From: an uncultured Parasphingopyxis sp.
Lineage (GTDB): Bacteria > Pseudomonadota > Alphaproteobacteria > Sphingomonadales > Sphingomonadaceae
DNA: 55,471 nt
Assembly (NCBI GenBank): GCA_947259005.1
Contig: CAMYKP010000002.1
Span: 1 to 55,471, forward strand
Reading direction: 5' to 3'
The notes under the pieces were generated by a model, which did not search any database, was not told the DNA's origin, and saw only the letters and a program-made list of their open reading frames with translations. Positions within the stretch are counted from its first letter, which is position 1, and each line of letters begins with the position of its first letter. The position numbers and the translations under genes are program-made. Below, piece after piece: positions 44,499 to 52,998 of this stretch.

Positions 44499-46418
44499 TT
44501 AGCCAAGCGGCTCGATCAGCCGGTCTATACCGGCGGTTCCGCTGCCGGTCCGTTCCAGATGCGGATATCGCAGGCCGCCGCGCCAATCGAGTTCGATACG
44601 GCGATAGCGGTCGCCATTTTTTACGAGCAGGACGATGTCATTCTGTCTGTCGGCAGCGGTGGCGATCGTGTTGGCTAGCAAGCTGCTCGAATAGGTGTAG
44701 CTGTTTATCGCGACGATCTCCGAGCCCACCGTGAGCCCGGCATTGAAGGCGGGGCTGTCCCAGATCACATTGCTTATCGTCCCGTCATTGCCGACCGTCA
44801 GCCCGCCGGAAAAGCTCAGATCGACATATTCATAAGTCGATTGCGTGTGGCGCTGGGTAGCGCTGGGCTCAGCGCGATAGACCAGACGGTAGCCGCCAAG
44901 CTCAAGGCCGAGCAGCGGTGCTCCGCTGGCATTCTCGTCCAGCCGCTGACGGATAAGGCCCTCCCAGTCATAGGCATGGATGGCGGTAAGCGTCGAAACG
45001 ATCTCATCCATATTATAGGTGATCTGGCCCCAGTCCCGGTCCCGCTGGCCGAAAAAGGCGCGGGCAAAATCGTCTAGTGATCGCCGTCCGCGCGTTTCGG
45101 AGCGCAGGATCTGGTCGATCTCCAGCCAGACCAGAGAGCCTTCGCGATAATAATCTTCGCTTCGTTGCCAGCTAAGCCAGGGCTTTGGTTGCCGCGCCGC
45201 AATGATCGGATCATGCGTGGTATCGGCTAGATCGCGCCACTGCCGGGCCGGACGCTGGTCGAGCGAGGCTGCCAGCATCGCCAGTGTGTCCCGATACTGT
45301 TCGGGGCTATACAGGCCGGACCGTGCAGCAAGGACTAATCCCCAAAAGGTCGTCTGGCCTTCATAGACCCAAAGATAATTGTCCTGCATCGGCGTCCGGT
45401 AGTCCGGCGTCCAAATGCCTTCGGGCCGACGGTGTTTGCCGTTCCAGCTATGCACCACCTCATGGGGCAGGAGTGAGCGCCGCCCGGGCCCATCCTCCCA
45501 ATTGAGGAAATAGCCGGTCGGTACGCCATTCTCCGAGGAACGGTGATGTTCAAGACCGATGCCCGACATCGCATCGGATATTGCGAAGAGGAAATCGTAG
45601 CGATCGAAGGGCTGCGATCCGAACAGGCGCACCGATTGTTCGGCAAGAGAGCGATGGGCCTCGATCTGCTCATCTGTTGCGGCCAGTTCCGAAGCGCGGT
45701 CGGCAAAAATGTTGAGCCAGATATCGTCGCTCAGCTGCTCCTGCCGGAAATGCGCACCGGCGAACATCGGGCTGTCGACCAGCACTTCATAACTGACCGT
45801 ATCATAGATGATCCGGCCGTTCCCGTCGCTACGTGTGCCGCGCAGGGCGACCGCGCTGTGCCAGCCCGCAGGCAGGGTCACCGATGGCGTGACCATGATG
45901 TTGCGCACATAATAGCCTGCCGGATAGAGGGACATCTTCTCCCATTGCAGGTTGAGCATCTCCGGCGTCATTACGATGCGGCCCTGATTGCGCGCGGTGG
46001 GAGAGAGAAATTGATAGCGCAGAGACAGCGTCGAGACGCCCTCGGGTACGTCGATATGAAAGGCATAAACGTCCACGGAATCGCGGGTCCAGTCGATCCG
46101 CTGGCCATTCCCTTCGACTATCAGGCCAGCAAGGCTTGCAATCGGGCCGCGCGGGGCATGATTGCCCGGCAGCCATTCGGGATAGAGCAAGGTCAGTCGC
46201 CCGGCTTCGGCCACCGGGATCGTCTGTTCGACCCGGAAAATACCCCGCTCGGTATCGGTGGCGTCGACATGGAGCGTCATCGCCCCGGGATAGGGAATAT
46301 CTTGCGCATCGGGGATGGTATCGACGATCGGGCTGGCCTGTGGCCGGCTATTCTCCACCTGTGTCGCCGCCGGAACGGCGATGACCAGAAGCAGGGTGGC
46401 TAAAGCAGCGCGCATCAT
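44499..46418 (-). CDS. M61 glycyl aminopeptidase with PDZ domain, exported
   Basis: The product has 639 residues. A signal peptide (about 1-20) is followed by an N-terminal beta domain, the peptidase core with HEVVHSWNGK (zinc motif HExxH at 319-323) and the distal glutamate in YEGQTTFWG. A C-terminal PDZ-like domain (SPAFNAGLTVGSEIVAINSY) follows. M61 enzymes release N-terminal glycine or alanine from peptides. Start ATG 46418 is about 10 bases after GGAGAA. It is the last gene of the ppa-membrane protein-M61 set. Confidence 0.92.
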   Translation of the reverse strand: MMRAALATLLLVIAVPAATQVENSRPQASPIVDTIPDAQDIPYPGAMTLHVDATDTERGIFRVEQTIPVAEAGRLTLLYPEWLPGNHAPRGPIASLAGLIVEGNGQRIDWTRDSVDVYAFHIDVPEGVSTLSLRYQFLSPTARNQGRIVMTPEMLNLQWEKMSLYPAGYYVRNIMVTPSVTLPAGWHSAVALRGTRSDGNGRIIYDTVSYEVLVDSPMFAGAHFRQEQLSDDIWLNIFADRASELAATDEQIEAHRSLAEQSVRLFGSQPFDRYDFLFAISDAMSGIGLEHHRSSENGVPTGYFLNWEDGPGRRSLLPHEVVHSWNGKHRRPEGIWTPDYRTPMQDNYLWVYEGQTTFWGLVLAARSGLYSPEQYRDTLAMLAASLDQRPARQWRDLADTTHDPIIAARQPKPWLSWQRSEDYYREGSLVWLEIDQILRSETRGRRSLDDFARAFFGQRDRDWGQITYNMDEIVSTLTAIHAYDWEGLIRQRLDENASGAPLLGLELGGYRLVYRAEPSATQRHTQSTYEYVDLSFSGGLTVGNDGTISNVIWDSPAFNAGLTVGSEIVAINSYTYSSSLLANTIATAADRQNDIVLLVKNGDRYRRIELDWRGGLRYPHLERTGSGTAGIDRLIEPLG

Positions 46419-46472
46419 ATCAACTGTTCTCCGGGTATTACGGTGTTTCTTCAAGGGTGACGGGTCGTGGGG

Positions 46473-47231
46473 CTAAGGCCCAGCTGCGGCATCTTCTGCC
46501 TTTTCCGTCTTGTCTTCGATCTCGTCTCCAGAGGCGATCGTCCGAAGCTTCATTCCGGCAATCGCGTAGACCAGCGCAGCGATGAACAATGCCAGCCATG
46601 CAATGGCAGAACCCTGAACGGTTAGCCCGATATAGCGATCATCGGCGATCAGCGCGGCGCCCATCATACCACCGAGTGCGATGATGGGGCCGAACAGGAA
46701 GCCGAGACCCCTGCGGCGGGTAAGGAGAACGCCGATGGCGATGGCGCCTACGCCCAACAGCAGGAATTTGGCACGTACGGCCGGGATCAGCCAGTTAATC
46801 TCGCCTTGAGAGCCGGGCAGGTCGGCCATGATCGAAAACAGCCAGAACCCCTCAATCTGGTCGAAAATCGCTGCAGCCGCGACGGCGGCAATCCCGATTC
46901 CCGAAAGCGATCCGCCATAATTGCGCAGGGCGATCAGCCCGCAGATAAGGAATGCCGTATATGCGGGGATAAAGCCCAGCGCGTCCACCCATGTTGCGTG
47001 GCGCATAGCAGCAAGGAAGTTTGCAGTGCACGGTTCTGCGCCGAACAGTGCGGCGACTTCGGCAGGGGAACGGACAAGTTCGAATGCGATGATAGACCCG
47101 ATACTGGCTTCGCCCGCATCGGCCGCGCAGCCTTCGATATTGGGAATTTCGCCGAAATAATAGGAAATCGCCAGCGTGATCAGGCCTGCCCCGGCGCAGC
47201 GCCACCACCAACCGCGTTCCCTTGCCGTCAT
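46473..47231 (-). CDS. Polytopic membrane protein, unknown function
   Basis: The product has 252 residues with about six hydrophobic helices (about 15-30, 75-100, 108-130, 148-165, 172-190 and 205-222) and an acidic C-tail (DEIEDKTEKAEDAAAGP). It has a cysteine-bearing periplasmic stretch near residues 35-70 (GCAADAGEASIG; EPCTANF). No family is recognised. Its start codon overlaps the ppa stop (ATGA), so it is coupled to ppa. The M61 gene follows 54 bp downstream. Confidence 0.75.
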   Translation of the reverse strand: MTARERGWWWRCAGAGLITLAISYYFGEIPNIEGCAADAGEASIGSIIAFELVRSPAEVAALFGAEPCTANFLAAMRHATWVDALGFIPAYTAFLICGLIALRNYGGSLSGIGIAAVAAAAIFDQIEGFWLFSIMADLPGSQGEINWLIPAVRAKFLLLGVGAIAIGVLLTRRRGLGFLFGPIIALGGMMGAALIADDRYIGLTVQGSAIAWLALFIAALVYAIAGMKLRTIASGDEIEDKTEKAEDAAAGP

Positions 47232-47761
47232 GTCGTTGCTCCCAGCCTTTCAATCGCCTCTACCACAATTTGCCGGGCTTCGTCGGCATCGCCCCAATTG
47301 CCGACCCGCACCCATTTTTCCGGCTCTAGATCCTTATAGTGCGTGAAGAAATGTTCGATCTGCTGCATCACGATCTCGGGCAGGTCATTCCCCTCGTCGA
47401 TCTTGCGATAATAGGGGAAAGTCGCATCGATGGGTACGCAGAGCAGTTTCTCATCTCCGCCATGCTCGTCTTCGAGGTTGAGCACCGCGATCGGGCGGCA
47501 GCGCACGACACAGCCCGGCATGAAGGGCGAGCGTGCGACAACCAGCGCATCCAGCGGGTCTCCGTCCGGAGAAAGGGTGTGCGGAACAAAGCCGTAATTG
47601 GCCGGATAGCGCATCGGGGTATGCAGTATGCGGTCGACGAACAGCGCGCCCGACGCCTTGTCGAATTCATATTTCACCGGCTCGCCGCCAACCGGCACTT
47701 CGATGATCACGTTGATGCTGTCGGGCGGATTGTCGCCGACGGGGATAAGATCGATATTCAT
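47228..47761 (-). CDS. ppa: Inorganic pyrophosphatase, soluble family I
   Basis: The product has 177 residues. It hydrolyses pyrophosphate to phosphate and pulls biosynthetic reactions forward. The catalytic metal site is DGDPLDALVV, with VPVGGEPVKYEFDKASGA and YPANYGFVPHTLS upstream, all standard family I blocks. The ATG at 47761 gives the family N-terminus; the frame is open to 47920 through the hairpin region. It is followed by a coupled membrane-protein gene. The upstream spacer to hisS is heavily structured. Confidence 0.96.
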   Translation of the reverse strand: MNIDLIPVGDNPPDSINVIIEVPVGGEPVKYEFDKASGALFVDRILHTPMRYPANYGFVPHTLSPDGDPLDALVVARSPFMPGCVVRCRPIAVLNLEDEHGGDEKLLCVPIDATFPYYRKIDEGNDLPEIVMQQIEHFFTHYKDLEPEKWVRVGNWGDADEARQIVVEAIERLGATT

Positions 47762-47788
47762 GGGTCGTAACCTTTTCTTTTTTTCAGA

Positions 47789-47888
47789 CTCAACCTGAAA
47801 GTTGAGCACCGCACCAGCCCGCTCCCTCACCCGGCCTCCCATGACTGTTCCCTGTTGGGAGGCCGGGTGAGGGAGCGGGCTGGTGCGG
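47789..47888. repeat. Perfect 33-bp inverted repeat with adjacent 6-bp hairpin
   Basis: The two arms 47809-47841 and 47856-47888 are exact reverse complements over 33 bases, around a 14-base loop. The arm is GC-rich and starts CCGCACCAGCCCGCTCCC. A separate hairpin, CTCAAC/GTTGAG, lies at 47789-47806. The right arm continues into the dispersed repeat (copy B, 47871-47920). No gene lies within; the divergent ppa and hisS flank it. Confidence 0.95.
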
Positions 47889-47890
47889 CG

Positions 47891-47919
47891 ACGTTGCGCG
47901 AGCAACGTTCTGACAAACA
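47891..47919. repeat. Hairpin followed by TTCTGACAAACA, unit 1 (part of repeat copy B)
   Basis: ACGTTGC-GCGA-GCAACGT (47891-47908) is a perfect 7-bp hairpin. The motif TTCTGACAAACA (47908-47919) follows directly. Copy B of the dispersed repeat spans 47871-47920 and matches 44446-44494. Confidence 0.8.
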
Positions 47920-47935
47920 AACTCCTGTGCGACGA

Positions 47936-47963
47936 TTTCCGGTTCAGGAAATTCTGACAAACA
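47936..47963. repeat. Hairpin followed by TTCTGACAAACA, unit 2
   Basis: TTTCC-GGTTCA-GGAAA (47936-47951) forms a 5-bp hairpin, and TTCTGACAAACA (47952-47963) again follows directly. The two 12-base motifs are 44 bases apart. Only the motif, not the stem sequence, is conserved, as expected if the structure matters. Confidence 0.75.
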
Positions 47964-47974
47964 CACTCCCCTAT

Positions 47975-48009
47975 TCCCCTAGCGGCTCAATATGCTCTAG
48001 GGGAGCCGC
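47975..48009 (+). promoter_or_regulatory. hisS leader: two mutually exclusive hairpins over the ribosome binding site
   Basis: Stem 1 is TCCCCTAG (47975-47982) with CTAGGGGA (47997-48004); it would pair the hisS Shine-Dalgarno region (AGGGGAG, 47999-48005). Stem 2 is GCGGCTC (47982-47988) with GAGCCGC (48003-48009). They share bases, so only one forms at a time. This could give translational control of hisS. Confidence 0.5.
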
Positions 48010-48011
48010 CC

Positions 48012-49340
48012 ATGGGAAAAAATACGCCTCACGCCATTCGCGGCACACAGGATATGCTCGGTGATGAGGCCGAGCGTTTCCAGCTTGTCGTTGATACGTT
48101 TGACCGGGTCCGGCGGCTATACGGTTTTGGCCGGGTCGAAGTGCCGGTGTTCGAAGCGACTGCTGTGTTCGCGCGGTCGCTGGGCGAAACCACCGATGTC
48201 GTGTCCAAGGAAATGTACTCGTTTGAGGATCGCGGTGGCGATTCGCTGACGCTTCGCCCCGAATTCACCGCCGGAATCGCCCGCGCCTATCTGACCAATG
48301 GCTGGCAGCAGCATGCGCCGCTCAAGGTTGCAACGCACGGGCCGCTCTTTCGTTACGAGCGCCCGCAAAAGGGTCGCTTCCGGCAATTCCACCAGCTCGA
48401 TGCAGAGATTATCGGTGCCGCCGAACCAGCCGCCGATGTCGAGCTGCTCGTCATGGCGGATCAGCTGCTAAATACACTCGGCATTGCGGACGGTGTGACT
48501 TTGCAGCTCAATACGCTTGGCGATGCGGCGACGCGGGATGCGTGGCGCACGGCTCTGGTCACTCACTTCGAAACGCATCGGGGAGACTTGTCAGAGGACA
48601 GCCAGGATCGCCTTTCCCGCAATCCGCTGCGCATTCTCGACAGCAAGGACAGGCGCGACCGCCCGATTGCCGATGCGGCGCCATCCATCGATGATTTCAT
48701 GAGCGATGAGGCATCTGCCTTTTTCGCGCAGGTGACGGCGGGCCTCGATGCTGCAGGCGTAGCCTGGGAGCGCAATGCGAGCCTTGTTCGCGGCCTCGAT
48801 TATTACCGGCATACGGCATTTGAATTCGTGACCGACCGGCTTGGCGCGCAGGGCACAGTGCTCGGTGGTGGGCGTTATGACGGACTGATCGAAACACTGG
48901 ACGGACCGGAAACACCGGCTGTCGGCTGGGCGGCCGGGATTGAGCGGCTGGCAATGCTGATCGAGGAGCCGGTAAAATCAGCGCCCTTTTTAGCCGTTGT
49001 CCCTTTGGGTGAAGATGCCGAGAAAGCAGCATTGGCTATCGTGTCCGACATACGCAAACAGGGCATTGCGGTGACGATGGATTTCAAGGGCAATATGAAG
49101 AAGCGCTTGGCCAGGGCGAATGTTGCCGGTGTGCATTACACGCTGATACTGGGCAGCGAAGAACTGGCTAATGGCATGGCGAAGCTCAAATCGATGCGGA
49201 CCGGAGACCAGCGCGCGGTGCCGATCGATCGGATTGGCGATCGCATAGAGGCTCAGCGCGCGGCCGATTTTTACGACTATCGTAAGTCGACCCGAAAAGA
49301 CGCAAACGGCAATCCCATCGCTGCGGTATTTGACGAATGA
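48012..49340 (+). CDS. hisS: Histidyl-tRNA synthetase
   Basis: The product has 442 residues. It charges tRNA-His with histidine. Class II motif 1 residues lie near the N-terminus ([10 protein letters not shown]). Motif 2 is [20 protein letters not shown], the histidine-binding motif is [16 protein letters not shown], motif 3 is [11 protein letters not shown], and the C-terminal anticodon-binding domain follows ([14 protein letters not shown]). prfA overlaps its stop (ATGA). A structured leader precedes it. Confidence 0.97.
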   Translation: MGKNTPHAIRGTQDMLGDEAERFQLVVDTFDRVRRLYGFGRVEVPVFEATAVFARSLGETTDVVSKEMYSFEDRGGDSLTLRPEFTAGIARAYLTNGWQQHAPLKVATHGPLFRYERPQKGRFRQFHQLDAEIIGAAEPAADVELLVMADQLLNTLGIADGVTLQLNTLGDAATRDAWRTALVTHFETHRGDLSEDSQDRLSRNPLRILDSKDRRDRPIADAAPSIDDFMSDEASAFFAQVTAGLDAAGVAWERNASLVRGLDYYRHTAFEFVTDRLGAQGTVLGGGRYDGLIETLDGPETPAVGWAAGIERLAMLIEEPVKSAPFLAVVPLGEDAEKAALAIVSDIRKQGIAVTMDFKGNMKKRLARANVAGVHYTLILGSEELANGMAKLKSMRTGDQRAVPIDRIGDRIEAQRAADFYDYRKSTRKDANGNPIAAVFDE

Positions 49341-50407
49341 CCACGATCTCCACCGCCCGTATCGACGCGATCCTGTCGCGCCATGAAGATCTGCAGGGCC
49401 TGATGGCGGCAGGCGATCTGGCACCCGACAAGTTTGTCGAGCTCTCCAAGGAATATTCGGAGCTTGAACCTGTCGCCGAAACCGCGCGTGAACTGAAAAG
49501 GCTGCGCGAGGAACTGGCCGCGCTCGACGAGATGCTTTCCGATCCCGAAATGAAGGAGATGGCGGAGCTTGAGGCCGAAGAGTTGAAGGAAAAGATCCCG
49601 GAGGCCGAGCGCGCACTGGCCGTGCAATTGCTGCCCCGCGATTCGGCCGATGATCGCCCTGCCATGCTCGAAGTGCGCGCCGGAACGGGCGGCGATGAGG
49701 CGGCGCTGTTCGCGGGCGACCTCCTGCGCATGTACCAACGCTATGCCGAGGAACAGGGCTGGGGTTTCGAACTGATTTCGGCGAGCGCGGCGGATGTCGG
49801 CGGCTATAAGGAAGTCGTTGCCAACATCACCGGCAAGGGCGTTTTCGCCAAGCTGAAATTCGAAAGCGGTGTCCACCGCGTCCAGCGCGTGCCGGTGACT
49901 GAAAGCGGCGGGCGTATTCATACCTCGGCGGCGACGGTCGCCGTGCTGCCGGAACCGGAAGAGGTCGACATCAAGATCGACGAGGCGGACCTGCGTATCG
50001 ATGTGTTCCGGGCCTCGGGACCCGGTGGACAGTCCGTGAACACAACGGATAGCGCGGTGCGAATCACCCATATCCCGACCGGCATCGTCGTGTCGCAGCA
50101 GGACGAGAAATCGCAGCACAAGAACAAGGCCAAGGGCATGAAGGTGCTCCGCGCCCGGCTATACGAACACGAACGCGCCATTGCCGAGGCTGAATATGCG
50201 GGCGCGCGCAAATCCATGGTCGGCTCGGGCGATCGGTCCGAGCGCATTCGCACCTATAATTTCCCGCAGGGGCGCGTCACCGATCACCGGATCAACCTGA
50301 CCTTGCATCAACTCCCCCAGATATTGGAAGGCCAGCTCGGCGAGCTGATCGGGGCCTTGATCTCCGAGGACGAGGCTGAGCGGCTCGCCCATATCGACGA
50401 GGATTGA
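49337..50407 (+). CDS. prfA: Peptide chain release factor 1
   Basis: The product has 356 residues. RF1 ends translation at UAA and UAG. The codon-recognition motif PVT is at 186-188 and the catalytic GGQ at 230-232 ([17 protein letters not shown]). The GGQ glutamine is methylated by PrmC, encoded next. It overlaps hisS by 4 bp. Confidence 0.98.
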   Translation: MTTISTARIDAILSRHEDLQGLMAAGDLAPDKFVELSKEYSELEPVAETARELKRLREELAALDEMLSDPEMKEMAELEAEELKEKIPEAERALAVQLLPRDSADDRPAMLEVRAGTGGDEAALFAGDLLRMYQRYAEEQGWGFELISASAADVGGYKEVVANITGKGVFAKLKFESGVHRVQRVPVTESGGRIHTSAATVAVLPEPEEVDIKIDEADLRIDVFRASGPGGQSVNTTDSAVRITHIPTGIVVSQQDEKSQHKNKAKGMKVLRARLYEHERAIAEAEYAGARKSMVGSGDRSERIRTYNFPQGRVTDHRINLTLHQLPQILEGQLGELIGALISEDEAERLAHIDED

Positions 50408-50411
50408 CCGG

Positions 50412-51230
50412 ATGAACGTGCGCGACGCCTTGCGCGCGGCAAGCGAAAGGCTTGCGCAGACTAGCACGTCGGCCCGGCTCGATGCGGAACTGCTGATGGG
50501 CTATGCCATGGGCGAAAGCCGCGACGCTGTTCTGTTGCGTCGGTCTGATGATGATGCCCCGCCCGAATTTGAAGCATTGGTGCAGCGTCGTCTGAACCAC
50601 GAGCCCCTTGCCTATATTGTGCAGAGCCGCGAATTCTGGAGCCTCGACTTCTCGGTCGGCCCTGGCGTTCTCATCCCCCGGCCCGATAGCGAGACGCTGC
50701 TCGAAACCGCACTCCGGGCGCTGGCAGGCCGGCCGCCCTCGACGATTCTCGATCTTGGCACCGGCTCCGGCGCGTTGCTGCTCTCGGCGCTTACCGAATG
50801 GCCCGCAGCGAAAGGCGTTGGCATCGATCAATCCGATACGGCTTTGGCCTATGCCCGGAAGAATGCCGAGCGCCTCGGTCTCGCAGGCCGAGCCCAATTC
50901 CTGAAAGGCCATTGGGGGGATGACGAAACTGATCGGTACGACCTTGTTCTATGCAACCCTCCCTATGTGGATCCTGCGGCGTCTCTGATGCCCGATGTCG
51001 CTGATTTCGAGCCTCAAGACGCGCTTTTCGCAGACGAGGCCGGGATGGCGGATTACCGCTATATCGTGCCCCAATTACCCGAATTGCTGTCGGTGGGCGG
51101 CATTGCGTGCCTGGAACTTGGCGCCGGACAAGCCGCTGCCGTGACGGAACTTTGTACCCAGCAAGGCCTTGTTTCCGCCGTTTCTCGAGATCTTTCAGGC
51201 CATGACCGCTGCCTGCTTATCCACAGCTAG
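50412..51230 (+). CDS. prmC: PrmC, release-factor glutamine methyltransferase
   Basis: The product has 272 residues. It methylates the GGQ glutamine of RF1 and RF2. The helical N-terminal domain precedes the SAM domain with ILDLGTGSGALLL and the NPPY motif (LCNPPYVDP). It follows prfA by 4 bp, the standard order. The HisS-PrfA-PrmC run forms a translation-related operon. Confidence 0.97.
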   Translation: MNVRDALRAASERLAQTSTSARLDAELLMGYAMGESRDAVLLRRSDDDAPPEFEALVQRRLNHEPLAYIVQSREFWSLDFSVGPGVLIPRPDSETLLETALRALAGRPPSTILDLGTGSGALLLSALTEWPAAKGVGIDQSDTALAYARKNAERLGLAGRAQFLKGHWGDDETDRYDLVLCNPPYVDPAASLMPDVADFEPQDALFADEAGMADYRYIVPQLPELLSVGGIACLELGAGQAAAVTELCTQQGLVSAVSRDLSGHDRCLLIHS

Positions 51231-51426
51231 TGTCGGCGCCCTGTTATATTTTCACTTGCAATTGGCAAAACGTAACGGATATGGGCGTAGGTGGAACGAA
51301 GGTTCTGACAGCAAACATCGTTGAAACCTTCACCCCATGATCTCCATCGTCATACCGCTGATGTCCGGCGGTTCTGGCAATAGGCGCGGTAACTGCCGTT
51401 CCTTGTGGAGAAAATGTATCCGTGCG

Positions 51427-51474
51427 GCCGGGATTGGCCCGGCTGATCAAGCTGCGCGCGGGGGCGCGCTTTTT
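51427..51474 (+). terminator. Two tandem hairpins, the second with a T-run, before the DUF4167 gene
   Basis: GCCGGG-ATTGG-CCCGGC (51427-51443) is followed by GCGCGC-GGGG-GCGCGC (51454-51469) and TTTTT (51470-51474). The second is a canonical intrinsic terminator. It ends about 34 bases before the DUF4167 start. It may end the prmC transcript, or attenuate the DUF4167 transcript if the promoter lies upstream. The rest of the 277-bp spacer shows no gene. Confidence 0.7.
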
Positions 51475-51507
51475 CCGGAAATAACGGACTAAGGAATTTT
51501 AGCTTTG

Positions 51508-52119
51508 ATGAATAATCGCAATTCGGGTCGTCGCCGCAGCCGTGGTGGCCGTCCAAGCAATCGCGGGCCGAACGACGGAAACCGGCTGGACAATCGTGCA
51601 CGCGGCAACGCCAATCAGCTGTGCGAGAAGTATAAGTCCATGGCGCGCGATGCCCATCAGCAGGGCGACCGGGTGATGAACGAATATTATCTGCAGTTTG
51701 CCGATCACTATTTCCGGGTGCAGGCAGAGACCAATCTTCGCAAGGAAGAGCAGAAGCGCGAGCGGGACGACAATAAGCCAACACAGCGGTCAGGCGACAC
51801 ACAGAATCGTGAAACGCCGGATCAAGCCGCTGCTTCGGGTGCTCCCCAAACCGATAGCGAACCGAAGAAGCGCGCACCGCGGAAAAAGCGCGAACCCCAG
51901 ATCCAAGAAGCCCAGGCCAGCGAGTCTGGCAGTGAAGCGCCGGATGGCGAAGAGCAGAAGATAGAAGCCGATCGCCTGCCCGCTGCTTTTTCGGCCACCA
52001 CCCCCGCAGAAGGGGATGCGGCTGTTAATGGCTCATCCGGGAAAAAGCCTGTCCGTCGTACGCGTACGACCAAGACGAGCAAGGATGAAGACGACAAGGG
52101 CGCAGCAGCCGAAGCCTAG
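51508..52119 (+). CDS. DUF4167 family basic protein
   Basis: The product has 203 residues. The N-terminal ~75 residues are the DUF4167 domain (RGNANQLCEKYKSMARDA, then VMNEYYLQFADHYFRV), and the rest is a low-complexity, charged tail with KKRAPRKKR and RRTRTTKTSK clusters. Such composition suggests nucleic-acid or ribosome association, which is inference. A tandem hairpin/terminator lies just upstream. It overlaps the convergent gene by 4 bp (CTAG). Confidence 0.85.
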   Translation: MNNRNSGRRRSRGGRPSNRGPNDGNRLDNRARGNANQLCEKYKSMARDAHQQGDRVMNEYYLQFADHYFRVQAETNLRKEEQKRERDDNKPTQRSGDTQNRETPDQAAASGAPQTDSEPKKRAPRKKREPQIQEAQASESGSEAPDGEEQKIEADRLPAAFSATTPAEGDAAVNGSSGKKPVRRTRTTKTSKDEDDKGAAAEA

Positions 52120-52421
52120 TTTTTAGATTGTTTCAGGCTTTCCTGGCCCTGCGCATCGACATCGTCGTCATGGCCAGATCCTGAACTCAGGAATATCAGG
52201 CCCATCAGGGCGGCTGCCATAAGGACGGTCAGCCCGACGCCAAGTGCGGTCGCGAGCGCAACCGGAATGGTCAGTCCGCCGCCATATACATGCATCCATG
52301 CGAGTGCCGCGAGCGCTGCGCCGATTGCCGGCACCAGCATCCATTTCATGACCCGGCGATAGCGCGCCCAGGCGAACCGGGCATAGTCCGGGTCGTCCAG
52401 CGATGATCCGTTTTCATCCAT
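52116..52421 (-). CDS. Small two-helix membrane protein
   Basis: The product has 101 residues. A charged N-terminus (MDENGSSLDDPDYARFAW) is followed by two transmembrane helices (about 29-47 and 54-80) and an acidic tail. It resembles short hypothetical membrane proteins of sphingomonads. The ATG at 52421 was chosen over an open frame to 52694, which would run through the CBS gene start. It is divergent from the CBS gene and convergent with DUF4167. Confidence 0.7.
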   Translation of the reverse strand: MDENGSSLDDPDYARFAWARYRRVMKWMLVPAIGAALAALAWMHVYGGGLTIPVALATALGVGLTVLMAAALMGLIFLSSGSGHDDDVDAQGQESLKQSKN

Positions 52422-52545
52422 GGGCTTCCTTTGGCGATTGCGCCGGGCATCGGCAAGCGGAAGTTGGCCGTTCCTCCCCGCCTTCCCTTTGTCGGTGAAA
52501 AGGCGCATCATTGCCGGGCTAGATACGGCGATTGGGAGAGACGCT

Positions 52546-52974
52546 ATGACAGTCAGCATCATTCTGGAAAGCCGAGACCATGCAACGGTCACCGGGACGC
52601 CGGGCATGACAGTTTCCGACGTGGTGAAACTGTTTGCCGAAAAGCGAATCGGCGCCGTGCCCATTGTCGACGGGACTGAGGTTGTCGGCATCATGTCCGA
52701 ACGGGACCTCGTTTATTGCGTTGCGACCGAAGGGGCGGCGGCGCTCGACAAGCCGGTGTCGGAGGTCATGACGTCTCCGCCGATTACTGTCGATCCCGAT
52801 TTCAGCATCCTTGCCGCGCTGGGCCTGATGACCAGGCGCCGGATCCGCCATTTGCCGGTGATCGACAATGGCAAGCTGGTCGGGTTTATTTCGATTGGCG
52901 ATCTCGTGAAATACCGGATGGACCGGATCGAGCAGGATGCGCAGGCGATGCGCAACTATATCCAGTCGGTCTGA
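52546..52974 (+). CDS. CBS-domain pair protein
   Basis: The product has 142 residues, two CBS domains making one Bateman module (VSDVVKLFAEKRIGAVPIVD; VMTSPPITVDPDFSILAALG; RRRIRHLPVIDNGKLVG). Stand-alone CBS proteins sense adenosine nucleotides or related ligands. No fused enzyme domain is present. ATG at 52546 lies 5 bases after GGAGAG. Confidence 0.9.
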   Translation: MTVSIILESRDHATVTGTPGMTVSDVVKLFAEKRIGAVPIVDGTEVVGIMSERDLVYCVATEGAAALDKPVSEVMTSPPITVDPDFSILAALGLMTRRRIRHLPVIDNGKLVGFISIGDLVKYRMDRIEQDAQAMRNYIQSV

Positions 52975-52998
52975 CCCGATTCGGTTGATGCTATGCGA

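Noticed and set aside
47762..47920. Upstream extension of the ppa frame through the hairpin region
   Set aside because: The standard family N-terminus starts at 47761, and the extension is only a frame kept open by the inverted repeat.
51303..51317. TTCTGACAGCAAACA, resembling the TTCTGACAAACA motif
   Set aside because: It has a 2-base insertion and no hairpin directly before it, so I treat it as a chance likeness rather than another repeat copy.
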